Shown one piece after another: positions 52,107-62,562 of a stretch of 64,000 nt of DNA. Numbering within the stretch: position 1 is the stretch's first letter; the number at the start of each line of letters is the position of its first letter. Origin of the DNA: Sciurus carolinensis (lineage: Eukaryota > Chordata > Mammalia > Rodentia > Sciuridae); the NCBI RefSeq assembly GCF_902686445.1, contig NC_062217.1, forward strand, positions 88,655,758 through 88,719,757, given 5' to 3'. A program made the position numbers and the translations under genes. The notes beneath the pieces are model-generated. The model made no database searches and was not told where the DNA came from. It saw only the letters and a list, made by a program, of their open reading frames with translations.

Positions 52107-52224
52107 GATGTTTCTCTCTATGGCCTCTGAGTGTCTGGCCCTCCAGGCCATTTCTGTGCTGCTTCTGGACTCAGTGCACCTGCCTACTTCTGTCTGGCAG
52201 GAGTCTCCTCCCCAATCCCAACAG
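52107..52224 (+). pseudogene. Block 5, module exon with one-base deletion (phase 2 to 1)
   Basis: A T-run and TCCCTAG acceptor starts in phase 2, matching block 4. It reads MFLSMASECL. At about 52137/52138 one base is missing, and the next frame continues PPGHFCAASGLSAPAYFCLAG to an ACAG|GTAGGG donor. With one base restored, the length returns to phase 1, as the next block requires. Confidence 0.75.
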
Positions 52225-53430
52225 GTAGGGAGACTCTCAGGACAGGTACGACCCTGCCCCAGTCAGACACCATACAGTGGGGCATTCTGTGGTGGGGGCC
52301 CAGATGAGTATGGGTAACTGCATTTTGGGTAGTTGGAGGAAAGATGGGACACGTTTCAGTTGGTAATGGACATGACGTTTGGACAAGGTGTCCCATGGTC
52401 TGATTACTATTCCTTCAGTCACCTCCAGTAACAATGTGTCTCATGTCCTCATACACCATGTTCACATCTGCCACCACTCAACTCACTTCAGTTCCACTCA
52501 GACCCACTGAATTAGTCACAGACTTGTTGGGAGGTGAGCAGAGAAGACAAGGAGGTTGGGGAAATGCCAGTCAAAAGGTACCACAATGGTACTCTACAGG
52601 TCACCCAGGGACTAAGCAGATCATAGGTTTCATACTCCTTGGGGCCCTCAGGTGGCACCTCGTGAGAAGGTGAGGTCCAAGGCCAAGGTCTCCCAGACAG
52701 ACACTCTGAAAGCTACACAAGGTACAGAGGAGGTCTTGGAGGCTACAGCCTTGTGTCAGGTTACCTCTGGAGATGGCTGACCTCTGGAGGAGGCTTCTAT
52801 ATGGTGTCTTCACTAGGCAGGTGGCAGGTGGAGTCTCAGGTTCTTCAGGAGAATGTGACTGGGCAGACATGACTGAACCTTAGCTTTTGGAGGGTGGCCG
52901 AACTTGTGACAGGGCAAATCCCTCCTCTCTGCCCTGTCCATTGTTCAGAAAACATCTGAGACACAGGTCCAGCTTCCAGATGGAGGGTAAAGTTATGGGG
53001 AATTGTGGATGGGAATCTGGAGGGCAGGAGCCAGTTCCTTCTTCCCCTCATTTGGGTTGCCGAGTCAGGACAATGGCCAGAAACAAAACCAGCCATCAGT
53101 TAAGAATTATGAAAGTAACGTCCTCTCAGTCTATTTATGGAAAAGTGAACACCCGCAGGGCCATCCTAGAGAGAGGACCAGAAAGAACAGCAGAAAGTGT
53201 CTCTAAACCTGTGAAGTGCCCAGGGCAATGCTGGCATCTCCACTGACTTCTCAGGATTTCATCCTCAAAAGGCTCATCAGTTTCTCTACCAACCTGCCAA
53301 GCAGAGATGTTCTAAGGCTACAATGACATAACATGTGTAAAACATGTCTTTGATCTATAACATTCTGTAAAAAAAGATAACTAATAGTATTATTTTTTTA
53401 TAAAACCCTTAAAACTCTGATTCCCCTCAG

Positions 53431-53634
53431 GTCTCTCAGAGCATGGAGGCCCCTGTTCCCAAGGCCTCTTCTGCTCCCAGGGAACCAGCCTTCCACAGCC
53501 CTGCCCTGCTGGCTCCTACAGCTCCCTGCCTGGCCAGGCCTCCTGTTTCCCCTGCTCTGCTGGCTACTACTGTCCCAAAAACATCACCAACTTCCACAGG
53601 TACCCCTGTTCACCTGGTTTCTACTGCCCCCAAG
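53431..53634 (+). pseudogene. Block 6, intact exon with two modules (phase 1 to 1)
   Basis: A TTCCCCTCAG acceptor and a CAAG|GTAAGT donor bound 204 open bases. Twelve cysteines appear in the pattern GGPCSQGLFCSQGT, QPCPAGSYS, CFPCSAGYYCPKN, YPCSPGFYCPQG, with an N-I-T glycosylation sequon. This is the clearest exon of the locus. Confidence 0.88.
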
Positions 53635-53800
53635 GTAAGTACCTGGGCAGCAGCTCCCCACAGTAAGGCTGCATAATGGAGTGGACGTTCAGGAGCTCTT
53701 GGCTCAGCTGTGAAGCACTATTCCTCCTGCCCAAGCCCCTGGAGGGTAGGGCACCCTCAGGAACAATTATGCAGGGCCCTCTCTAAATTTTGTTTCCCAG

Positions 53801-53896
53801 GCACCAAGCATGCCACCCAGTTCCCCTGTTCTCAGAGCTACTACAACCCAGACCCACTGACCCACAGCCTGGATAGTTGCTTGCCCTGCCCTCAGG
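53801..53896 (+). pseudogene. Block 7, open exon with lost donor (phase 1 to 1)
   Basis: A TTTGTTTCCCAG acceptor is followed by QFPCSQSYYNPDPL and SLDSCLPCPQ. At the expected exon end the sequence is CTCAGG-AATCTG, with no GT. The next block begins in the matching phase and the joined reading (CLPCPQ-GWFC) fits the module pattern, so a donor mutation is the simplest reading. Confidence 0.75.
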
Positions 53897-54106
53897 AATC
53901 TGACCCAAGTTTTGGGACTCTGTGATGCATTTGAGTTTCCTGAATCACCCTAAGAAGACTCCTACTCATCTCTCTGCTTCCCATTTGTGCCCCAGTCCTG
54001 GTGTCACCTGGAGCAGCTACCACAAGGGTTGTGCCTATGATCTGGTGAGCTCAGCCTTAATCTGCTTGGACCAGCTTCCTCCCCAACCTGCTGGTTCCCA
54101 CTCCAG

Positions 54107-54286
54107 GCTGGTTCTGCATGTCAGCAGCATGGACCACCCACCCGTTTGACCTAGACAACTACACCAGTACCAACTGCCTATGCCCAGCTTCACCCAGAGG
54201 AGGGACTTGCCCAGATCGTTCCTACTGCCATGAGGGCAGCCCATGGCCCACATTGTGCCCACCAGTTTCCTTCTGTGTCACTTTGG
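54107..54286 (+). pseudogene. Block 8, intact exon (phase 1 to 1)
   Basis: The acceptor is CCCACTCCAG and the donor G|GTGAGG; 180 bases are open. It reads GWFCMSAAWTT, then DNYTSTNCLCPA, GGTCPDRSYCHEGS and LCPPVSFC. It has an N-Y-T sequon. The frame stays open past the donor to about 54333, so an alternative later end is possible. However, ending at 54286 gives the better join to block 9. Confidence 0.85.
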
Positions 54287-54837
54287 GTGAGGACTCATTA
54301 TGCCCTGTCACCCTTGTAAAAGTACCAGACTGAGTGCAGCACTTGAATTACTTCCTCATATAAAAGGACAATCAATCGGTGTTTTTTCTAACCCATGGGA
54401 TTGTACTGCAAGCTTCCTGTCAGAACTAAGGAATGCAAGTGCTTACAGGCCCTCACTGTGTGGTGAGCATAGTCCAGTCACCACAGAATAGCTTGGGTAA
54501 GGGGAGTGGCTAGATCAGCAGGTTCTGCAGAGGGAGGGACCTGGTAATACTTTCCTCATCCTCCATCATGCCTGGAGATCTAAGTGCCCCCCTTTCCCAA
54601 GCACCTGCTATGGCTGAACCCTGCCAGTTACTAGGATCCAGGAGTGCAGTAGCTCATCCTGCCATAGAAGATGCCCAACTCCTCAGGGGCTGTAGAGCTC
54701 TGTGTGGTCTAGACTCCACCCTGAGTCTACTGAACTTATATTCTAATTTCAGTTCAGCAACTGACTGAGCATGACCTCACTCTCTTTGACTAAGAGTAGT
54801 AACCATGTTCCAGGTTTAGAAGGAAGAGAAAAGTATC

Positions 54838-55600
54838 ACAGGGCCCAATACAAGCTCAGCACAAGCTCAGGGCAAACTCAGGACAGACTCCGTACAGACT
54901 CAGCCCAGGACTCATATCAGGTTCTTCAAAGGCTCAGGACAAGTTCAGCACAGGTTCAGCATAAGATTAAGCACAGGTTCTACATAGACTCAACACAGAG
55001 CTCAGCATAGGTCTCAGAATAGACTCAGCACATTGCTCAATGCAGACTCTGCACAGTCTTAGAATCGACTCACCATTGTCTTACAACAGATTTATCATAG
55101 ACAAAAATAGCCAGCCTGGCAGGGTCCACTGGGTGTTGAAAGGCTTGTGGGTGAGAGGGAGCCAGTGCAGATACAGCACTGAGTTCATCACAGACTTTAC
55201 ACAGGACAAAAACAGAGTTCAGCAGAGAAATCCAGATAGGCTTAGCACAGTATTCTTCATATGGCTCAGCATAGTCTCTGCACATACTCACTACAGATTG
55301 CAGCACACAGCTCAAAACACACACTTGGCAAAGACTTATCACAGAGGCCAGCAAAAGTTCAGAACAGGGGTCAGAAAATGCTCAGCAGAGGCTCAGCACA
55401 GCAGTCAGGTCTGAATCAGAACAAGATCAAAATAGACACAGCCTATGCTCAGGAAAGCATCAACACAGAATCATGGGACAGGATCAGCACAGGCTTAACA
55501 CAAGCTCAACCCAGGGCAGGCTCCACATAGTCTCAGCATAGGCTTGACACTGAATCATCTCAGACTCAGCACAGATTATGCACAAGGTTCAGACAGTTTT
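54838..55600 (+). repeat. Degenerate minisatellite inside an intron
   Basis: About 0.75 kb is made of imperfect copies of a CTCAGCACAGGTT / GACTCAGCACAG-like unit of roughly 12-15 bp. Phrases such as CAGCACAG, GACTCAGCA and GGTTCAGCA recur dozens of times, with spacing drift. It lies in the intron between blocks 8 and 9. Open frames across it (for example 55040-55414) come from the repeat, not from coding. Confidence 0.8.
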
Positions 55601-55753
55601 ATCTTGGTGTGACTCTAAGTTCCACCTATGAACTCCAACCATAAACTAAGTATCTCCAGGGACTGACACCCTCAAGGAGCACAGTCTGCTCCTATGTGCT
55701 AATGTTCGTAATGTGTAAAATCAACATCCCGCCTGGCTCCCTCTCACCCACAG

Positions 55754-55868
55754 ACCTTTTGACACCCAGTGGTCCCTGCCAGGCTAGTTACTTTTGTAAC
55801 CAGAATTCCCAACTCCAGAGGATGGGGTGACAGGGGCACCTTGCCTGCCAGGATCCTTCTGCCATGAG
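55754..55868 (+). pseudogene. Block 9, module exon with one-base deletion (phase 1)
   Basis: A CTCTCACCCACAG acceptor leads to LLTPSGPCQASYFCNQNSQ. The frame then runs into TGA at 55828-55830. With one base missing just before that point, the next frame gives TGAPCLPGSFCHE. The exon end (GAG-TATCTC) seems to have lost G residues at the donor, because block 10 needs a phase 1 join. Confidence 0.7.
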
Positions 55869-56351
55869 TATCTCTTTGGATCTCCATTTCAGTCTGATCC
55901 ACCCTCCTGTACCTGAACTGCACACACACCTGATGATTTGGTTTGCCTAGATCTCTTGGGTGGTGGGGAGGAAGCCAGAGGAAGGAAAGGTGCTCCATCG
56001 CAGTTGGGCCACAGGGGAGAATCTTTGCAGAGGATCTGGTTAAGGGCACTCCAGGCCTGTGCTGTGGTTTGAGGGGGTTGATGTGAACAGATGAGAATTA
56101 ATGACAGTGCCATGATTACACTTAAGCCTAATCAATTCTCAGTGCCCTGAGCTCTAGTGAATCTTCTGCAGCTTTAGGGGAAGGGCCTGGAGTCTCTCCA
56201 TGTGCTACAAAAGGGTCAGGCCAGCAGAAGGTGGGCAGTAGTGGTTCCTGCATTCCTACTGGTCATGGGTCATCCAATGCTCTGAGGTTGGGTCAACTCA
56301 CAAGGAATTACTGCTCCTGGACTTGTGCCCTCCCTGTACTTTCACCTTCAG

Positions 56352-56495
56352 GGTCACACAGACCCACACCCTGTCCCTTCGGTACCTTCTCCAGCCTCCC
56401 CAAACAGACAGTGTCTTCCATGTACCAGACCTGCCCGCCAGGCTTCTACTGCAAGGAGGATGGACTGCAGGTCCCCAGTGGGCAGTGCCCAGCAG
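56352..56495 (+). pseudogene. Block 10, intact exon (phase 1 to 1)
   Basis: A TTTCACCTTCAG acceptor and a GCAG|GTGAGA donor bound 144 open bases. It reads RPTPCPFGTFSSLPK, then YQTCPPGFYCKEDG and GQCPAG. Joined to block 9 it restores the pattern SFCHEG-SHRPTPCPFGTF. Confidence 0.86.
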
Positions 56496-56686
56496 GTGAG
56501 AGGAGAAAAAGCATGGGTAGTATAAAGGGATGAGGCCAGTAAGAGCCTAGGGAAAGCTTTCTGGGCACTGGGCTCCAGGATCAGGAGTCAGGGCCCCAGA
56601 GGTTCCTGGTGGGAGAAGACACTGCCAAGACCTAACATCTCAGCAAGTGTCAGTCCTTCCTCCTCAGTGTACCTCACTCCTGCCAG

Positions 56687-56897
56687 GTTATTACTGAGAT
56701 TCTAGTGCCTGTCCAGGACTTTAACCTGTACCCATGTCCTCAAGGGCATTACTGTCCCCTGGGAATGGTCAAGGACACCTACCACAGCTGCCCAGTTGGT
56801 ACTTATGGCTCATGAAAGGAGCTGAAAAGTATCACAGAGTGCCAGCTGCACTCTGCTGGGAAGTTCTGTGCACTGACTCGACTCACAGCTCCCACGG
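56687..56897 (+). pseudogene. Block 11, exon with two stops and one-base insertion
   Basis: The acceptor is CTCCTGCCAG and the donor G|GTACAG. It starts GYY then TGA (56695-56697) at a cysteine position. One extra base near 56707 shifts the frame to DFNLYPCPQGHYCPLG and SCPVGTYGS, then TGA at 56813-56815, then ITECQLHSAGKFCALT. The length is 211, that is 210 plus one, as phase 1 to 1 demands. Confidence 0.75.
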
Positions 56898-57104
56898 GTA
56901 CAGATACACCCAGGGTCCTTGAGGCAGAGAAGTCTGTAGGCAGCAGTGGATTTGAGTGGGGGATAGGTCTTGAGGATATGATGCTGGGAGAAGTTCCTTG
57001 GCCTTACTGCTAATCTACAAGGGTCAGAGCAGCTGGGGTATGTAGAGCAGAAAGTACCTGCATGTTCGCTGCTTCCAAAGACCTTTCTCTCACCCACATT
57101 CAAG

Positions 57105-57335
57105 TGATTGATGCCAGCATGATGACCCAGTACCCATCCAGGGGATCAGGCCTCAGTGCCTGGTTCTGGAAAGCTCTTGAGGGGTTTCTGACATCACCCA
57201 ACACTGGGTACCCATGTAACTGTGCCCCTACCTTGAGGAAGAAACATACCCCAGCTACTCTCTCAAAATAGGCCCTACCCCCTTCCAGCGCAGGTCCAGT
57301 TTCATCCCCAGAGTCTAAGAATCTCTGTCCTCCTG
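57105..57335 (+). pseudogene. Block 12, probable exon with stop (phase 1 to 1)
   Basis: An ACCCACATTCAAG acceptor and a CCTG|GTTAGC donor frame 231 bases. It contains YPCNCAPTLRKKHTP, a TAG at 57269-57271, and ends KNLCPPG. Boundaries and phase fit, but the first half lacks cysteines, so identity is less certain than for its neighbours. Confidence 0.5.
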
Positions 57336-57569
57336 GTTAGCTGATTTGTGGGGTGAGGGGAGCTAGAACACTTTCTTGGGATATTTGGGTGGCTCCTAGG
57401 TGAAATGGCTGGGAATGTTTTGATCCATAAGGAAAATGCAGGCCTTGTAACTGAAGGTCTCTGAGGTCTTTTAGATCACCTTCAAATTGGGCCTGACCCC
57501 AAAAAACTTTCATATGAACCCAGTACTTATTTACACAGGAGATGGGACCCTTCAGACCGACTGTTTCAG

Positions 57570-57853
57570 GGTCCATTCTTGATTGGCCTTGGTTCAGGGA
57601 CATTGTAGCTAATAGCCTGCCTATGGGGAAATCACAGGTAGACAGAGCCCCAACCACAGTCTCCAGTGAGGAACATGGGGACCACACTGACGAGTCGTCC
57701 CCTTCCCCAAGAGACTGTACTACAGGGCACTGGTTCAAGTCAGAAGCCGCCAGCAAGGATCTAACTGATGGGGCACAGTGCCTCCTCTGCCCAGTTGGGC
57801 ACTACTCTCTTGAGGGTACTTCCCATCCCAAGGGTCACTGCAACCGTGGCAGG
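57570..57853 (+). pseudogene. Block 13, probable exon, boundaries uncertain
   Basis: The block is open. The firm part is DCTTGHWFKSEAASKD, then GAQCLLCPVGHYSLEG and GHC near the end, where GHYS replaces the usual GHYC. The proposed acceptor (CTGTTTCAG) and donor (AGG|GTGAAC) leave the phase off by one, so an indel near the end is likely. Confidence 0.5.
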
Positions 57854-58402
57854 GTGAACTGGTCCCATCCCTTCCAACACTGCTATTGCCTGGCTCTGAG
57901 CCCTCTTCCTCACACTGGTCATAGCAGCCCTAACTTACAGCCAGGTCAGGGTTGAACTCTGTGACTAAGCACGGAACCCTACTGCCAGGATATCCTATCC
58001 ATCATCCTCAAAAACCTCCCACATGTGGACCTGGAAAACCCTCCTGAATAGCTGACCTCTCCATCCCTCTATCTCTCCTCTGCCCCTCATGACTTGGCTG
58101 CTTCATACCTAGTCAGCATCTCAAGGCCTCATTACTCCTTCCCTCCCAGATCCTTGGTGGCTGGACAATAAGTGACACACCATCTTTTATTACCCTGTAA
58201 CAATCCCACAAAACAGGGCTTTGTGTTCTGCCTACTCACTCCCCACCTTTCATTCAGTCATTGAAAGTGGCCAAAGACTCCAGAGCTTAAAAGTCCCTCC
58301 TCTGGACACTGAGGGAACATTTCTATCCTGGTCTATGAAGAGGGAGGAGCCCAGGGCACAGAAGTAGCAGGATAGCCTGGTTACTTGTTGATTCTGCAAG
58401 AG

Positions 58403-58575
58403 CACTGGTCCCAGCCCCCTGCCCCCCTGGCACCTGGTCTGTGGAAAGTACCAGAGCCCCAGAATGATATCAACAATGCTTTAGAAGACAACTCTGCTCT
58501 GGGGGTCAGTCACCAACCCTGCCAACACCCTGCCACCCACAGTGGGCCCACAGTTTGTCTCTTTCCTGCGCCAAG
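58403..58575 (+). pseudogene. Block 14, module exon with stop (phase 1 to 0)
   Basis: After CTGCAAGAG the frame reads ALVPAPCPPGTWSVESTRAPE, then TGA (58465-58467). It resumes YQQCFRRQLCSGGQSPTLPTP, then CHPQ and a final SLSCAK to AAG|GTCTGA. The length of 173 gives phase 0, matching block 15. Confidence 0.7.
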
Positions 58576-58744
58576 GTCTGAAGAGCAGGCTCTGTCCACA
58601 GAAACAGAAATCAGTTCCATTTGGGTTCAGTTCAACTAGAGAACAAGTGAGGAAGCCCCTGTGGGCCAAACAGGAAAGAGCCACCCTCTCTGAACCATGA
58701 GACATGCAGAGCTTGGGCCATTCTAGGGACCAGATGCCTTGCAG

Positions 58745-58784
58745 ACATGGTCATGGAGAAGACTCCAGTGTCCAGTCTGTGCAG
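58745..58784 (+). pseudogene. Block 15, short exon with GC donor (phase 0 to 1)
   Basis: The acceptor is GATGCCTTGCAG. Forty bases read TWSWRRLQCPVCAG, ending GCAG|GCTACA. The donor is GC instead of GT, which is tolerated in a small share of introns. The join to block 16 (CPVCAG-AILVTP) parallels block 3 to block 4 (CLLCPAG-AEVVHP). Confidence 0.6.
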
Positions 58785-58970
58785 GCTACAACCCTGACAC
58801 CTCTTTATCCCCTACAGGGCTAGGCTGGTGGGCAGAAAAGACCAAGAGTAGGAGGACTGAGAAGACAGCAGGTGTCCCAGCCCTCCTCAGGTCACATGCT
58901 CCCCAGGGACTGTCCTCAACTAAGGGTTTTTTTACTTGGTCAACATTTTTTGGCATCTGCTGCACTTGGG

Positions 58971-59169
58971 GAGCCATCCTTGTCACCCCCATGGAGGGTA
59001 TCACTAAAGGGTCCTGCCCACCTGAGCATCTCTGTCCATGGGAAAATGTAGACCCCCACACCATGTCCTCCAGTCTCCTATATCTCTAGTATATACACAA
59101 CAGAATGTTGCATCTGTCCCAATGGCCACTACTGTATCCCAGGGCTGAGACCACAGCTGTGTCCCAGAG
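58971..59169 (+). pseudogene. Block 16, exon with lost acceptor and one-base insertion
   Basis: A T-rich tract ends in TTGGG|GAGCC, where the equivalent start in block 4 has GCAG|GAGCT, so the acceptor AG appears to be GG. It reads AILVTPMEGITKGSCPPEHL and CPWENVDP. An extra C in a run of five (59053-59057) shifts the frame to TPCPPVSYISSIYTT and ECCICPNGHYCIPG. The donor is G|GTTAGT. The length of 199 fits 198 plus one. Confidence 0.72.
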
Positions 59170-59472
59170 GTTAGTGAGCAGCTAGAAGCCCAGCTGTCTG
59201 ATCGAAGACCAAACTGCCCGTAGGCTCTGGGCAGTTTCTTCCCATGAACCTACTTCCTTCAGGCCTCGCTTGAGTCTCTGGGCACCTAAAGACTTGGACC
59301 CAGAGGCAATTATCCCTGCATTCACAGAGCACTCACATGTCCTGGATAAGAGACCCCAGGAAGAGGCCAGGCTATGTGGAGGCCTGAGCTCCACAGCTCC
59401 CCCCACCATTCTTTGTCATTCTCCCCTCTCTTACCTCCCCAGACCCCCAGCTGGGTCCTGCTCCTTCCACAG

Positions 59473-59691
59473 GTTTTGACTGTCCTGAAGGCATAGGCCT
59501 CGATTGGCAGCCCTGCCCCCAGGGCACCTGTGGCCCCAAGCCTGGGATAACCAGCCTTCTGGAGTGTCAAGCCTGTAATGGGGGCAGGTTATGCCCCAAG
59601 ACCAATGCAACAGAGACTGGTGGACAGTGCTGGGAGAGCTTCTTCTGCACCAGAGGCTCAACCTGACCCCACCCTGAGCCCAGCATTAAAG
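59473..59691 (+). pseudogene. Block 17, exon with one stop (phase 1 to 1)
   Basis: A CTCCTTCCACAG acceptor and a G|GTGTCC donor bound 219 bases. Cysteines follow the pattern FDCPEG, QPCPQGTCG, LECQACNGGRLCPKTNAT, GQCWESFFCTRGST, and then TGA (59664-59666). N-A-T is a glycosylation sequon. Apart from the one stop the exon is open. Confidence 0.82.
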
Positions 59692-61055
59692 GTGTCCCTT
59701 AGGTCCCCAACTGGGGATTGGGGATTCAGAGTCTTCCACCCACTCACTGGTCAATCCAGAGAGACAGATTCATTACTTCTGTCCCATAGACCTGGGTCAC
59801 TGTCCTGGGCCATGCTTCCTTGGCTCTCACTGCTTGTGTAGAACACTGTGGCCCAGGGATGAACAGAGCTCTGTTTTATGTCCCCTCCATCCTGTGCTCA
59901 TGGTAGGTGGGAACCAATGGATCCCCTGAATTTCACAGGGTCCAGGACTGACCCTAGGTACTAGGGGTCATGGGACAGAGAATCTCAGACACCTTCAAGT
60001 CACTGTAAGCTCTGCAATGTACAATAAGGTGGTTAAGCATCAAATCAGAGCATCAGAGATGGTAGATTTGTTAGGCTTCCAGGTGATTCTCCTAAGCAGC
60101 CAGGGGATGGTGGCAGTAGTATGAATCACCTTGGATCAAGTCCCACTTGAAATTCATTTACACACTTCCAGAAAACATAGCCAGGCACACAGAGGTTCAC
60201 ATGTTTTCCCTGGAGACCCTGAATCCCTTTATCCAGAGACTGAAGAAAAACTCCTGCACTCCCAGTAAATCCCTATCTCTGATAGGTGAGGAAACTGAGG
60301 TTCAGGAGGAGGAATAGCCCCTCCTGACACACAGACTGTCACCTGGCTGGTACCCAGGCCAGTGACCCTGATCCAGGTTTCTGCCAATCTGCAATCCCCT
60401 TGGGACCCAAGGGTCACACCAGCCTCTGACAGAGGATATCTGGTGACACTTGCTCAATGCACAGCTCATTCCCCAGCTCCAAAGGTCTGTTCAGCAACAT
60501 TGAAGAAACCAAGCAGTTCCTGACCTCACTCACCCACTAACTTCTTGGAGCATGGACTATGCAGGGTGAGGGATGGCAGAAGAGGAGTCACAACCAGGTA
60601 GTTCAGAAACTGTCCTGCTTTATGAGTGTCACTAGGGAATGTAAAACATGAGCCCACACAAGATGTCTGCATGGACCTCAATACAAGAGCAAGAATGGAA
60701 GGTTACTTGTGAGCCCCTATCAGACACTGTCAATATTCTACAGTCCCAGGCTTGAACATCCCAGGAAGGAACCCACTCCCCCAGGTCTCCTTCCAGTGGG
60801 GACTGCCATCATCAGTAAAGCTTCCCTGACCTCTTCCTGTGGGAGCTAGCAGCATGGGTGTATGTGAATTACTTCCTACAGAGGGTGTGGCCTCGGGAGA
60901 GACCCTTTCACAGTGTCCTCAGAACCCATAGTCCAATCACCTGGGCCCAGAGCCCAAATCAGGAAAGCAGGAGATACTACAGGTAGCACATTCCTCCTAC
61001 CCTTACTACTCTTGTCCTTCCCAGTGGTCATGCTGACCTCTGTCTTGGTTACCAG
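59692..61055 (+). other. Intron between blocks 17 and 18
   Basis: No module-like reading was found on either strand in these 1.36 kb and no repeat was recognised. It is simply the largest interior gap without a repeat. Confidence 0.5.
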
Positions 61056-61161
61056 AGGAGGCTGGCCCTTGTCCTCAGGGATACTACTTCCCCAGGGATC
61101 AGCCATGCCTCAACCCTGCCCACCTGGCACCTTCAGCCCCTGGATCAAGCTTGGTTCAGAG
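61056..61161 (+). pseudogene. Block 18, exon with one-base deletion (phase 1 to 0)
   Basis: The acceptor is TTGGTTACCAG. It reads EAGPCPQGYYFP, with TTC where GYYC is expected. At about 61094 one base is missing, and the shifted frame gives GSAMPQPCPPGTFSPWIKLG to GAG|GTAGGG. The length of 106 plus one gives phase 0, matching block 19. Confidence 0.76.
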
Positions 61162-62053
61162 GTAGGGAAATCTCAGCTGGGACAAAAGGCCAGGGTGGTG
61201 AGGGACCTGATTGGATTTGACCAAACCACATTGCCCCCAAGATCAAAGTTTACCATGGGGTCTTGAGGTCAGGGACACCAGTCCAGCTAGCTGCCTTTCT
61301 TCCTCAGGTCACTTCCACCAGTGGCATGCCCTGCTCCATGAACACACAGCACAGTCTCATGTTCTGTTTTGACCTTATTTATAAGGTTTTCCTCACAAAA
61401 ATAAGAGCATCCCAAAGTCAGGGAACCTGTCTTTTGCTCACTGCTCCTTATCCACAGTGTAGTTCCCAAAAAGCATGTGTGAAATGCTGAATGAGTAACA
61501 TAAGCTGGGGCTAAAACATCTGGGAATACAGCAAACAAGGTCCATGCATGCAATGGTGTAGGGAGGGAAGGGGCCCCACCATAGTTGGTCTTCAGACGTA
61601 GAAGAAGGACTAGGCATCCTCTGGTGTTATGAGTCAAACCACAAAAAGAGAATTAAGTAAAGAAGAAGGGATTGAAGAGATGGAAGGAAGAGATAGAAGA
61701 AGGGCAACTTGTGGATGGAGTAGTTTGAAGGGTGAATTCTTGGCTACAAATGAGCCCACTGGATTGATGTTTGGTGATGACACACAAAGGTTGAGCCTGT
61801 GGGGAGTGAATACCCATCCATCCTGGAGAATGTGCCAGTAAAGAGGCATGATTACACGATGAATGGGCCGTTGTTGGTGGGAGAAGGAAGGCTAAGATGG
61901 GCAGGAAACCAAAGAAGATAGTCTCAGATTGAAGGCCCCTTTCGGTCCTTTGCTCTCTCACCAAACACTTCTCACACATCTTCCTGGGGTAGCCCTGTTT
62001 TCCTATCCTGGAAGGAGTCAAGGTCATGCATTCCCACTTGGGGTCTCCTGCAG
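61162..62053 (+). other. Intron between blocks 18 and 19
   Basis: About 0.9 kb without module-like coding. Short frames on both strands (for example 61653-62069 minus) lack motifs. Confidence 0.5.
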
Positions 62054-62207
62054 AGTGCCTGCTCTCCATGCCTGCTGGGTCACTACTGCATCTCTACTGG
62101 CCTCACCAACCCTTCTGGGCTCTGCAGTGATGGGTTCTTCTGTCTCCAGGGCATTCTCTTCCCCAACAGCTCCCTGGGGGACGGGACCAGTGGCCCATGT
62201 CCTGCAG
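62054..62207 (+). pseudogene. Block 19, intact exon (phase 0 to 1)
   Basis: The acceptor is GTCTCCTGCAG and the donor GCAG|GTACCC; it is open throughout. It reads SACSPCLLGHYCISTG, then LCSDGFFCLQG, LFPNSSLGDG and GPCPAG, with an N-S-S sequon. Joined to block 18 it completes the GTFS...CSPC pattern of one module. Confidence 0.86.
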
Positions 62208-62462
62208 GTACCCCCTTGGGAAGAAGTAGCTAAGGAGGAACCTGGGAATGTGGGAAATGAGCAATTCCAAAGTCAAGTGGGAGCTCAGCAACCCCTTCCT
62301 CTGACACCTGATGGGGGCCAAAAACCCTGGGGAGACTAACAACTGTGGGCTGGATCCTATAGTTCCATGGGCCTGTAAGAGCCCTATAAGCCTGGAAATA
62401 CAATGAACAACAGATAGGGGGCTCACTGGAACCCTGACCTGTGAGGTCTGCTTCCTTTTCAG

Positions 62463-62562
62463 GACCTTTTTGACCCCCTGGTACTGTCTCCCCAAAACCC
62501 TGCCCTGCAGGAACCCACAACACCCTGACTGCTCAAGGTCACTGTGAGCCTTGTCCCCAGGG
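62463..62562 (+). pseudogene. Block 20, exon with stop at a cysteine (phase 1 to 2)
   Basis: A TTCCTTTTCAG acceptor leads to GPF and then TGA (62471-62473) where the module needs cysteine. The frame then reads PPGTVSPKPCPAGTHNT and GHCEPCPQG to GG|GTGAGT in phase 2. Confidence 0.8.

Noticed and set aside
53998..54052. Possible small exon ending at GTGAGC between blocks 7 and 8
   Set aside because: Joining block 7 directly to block 8 keeps phase and the cysteine pattern; adding this piece breaks both.
55040..55414. 124-codon open frame
   Set aside because: It lies wholly in the degenerate minisatellite and has repeat-driven composition.
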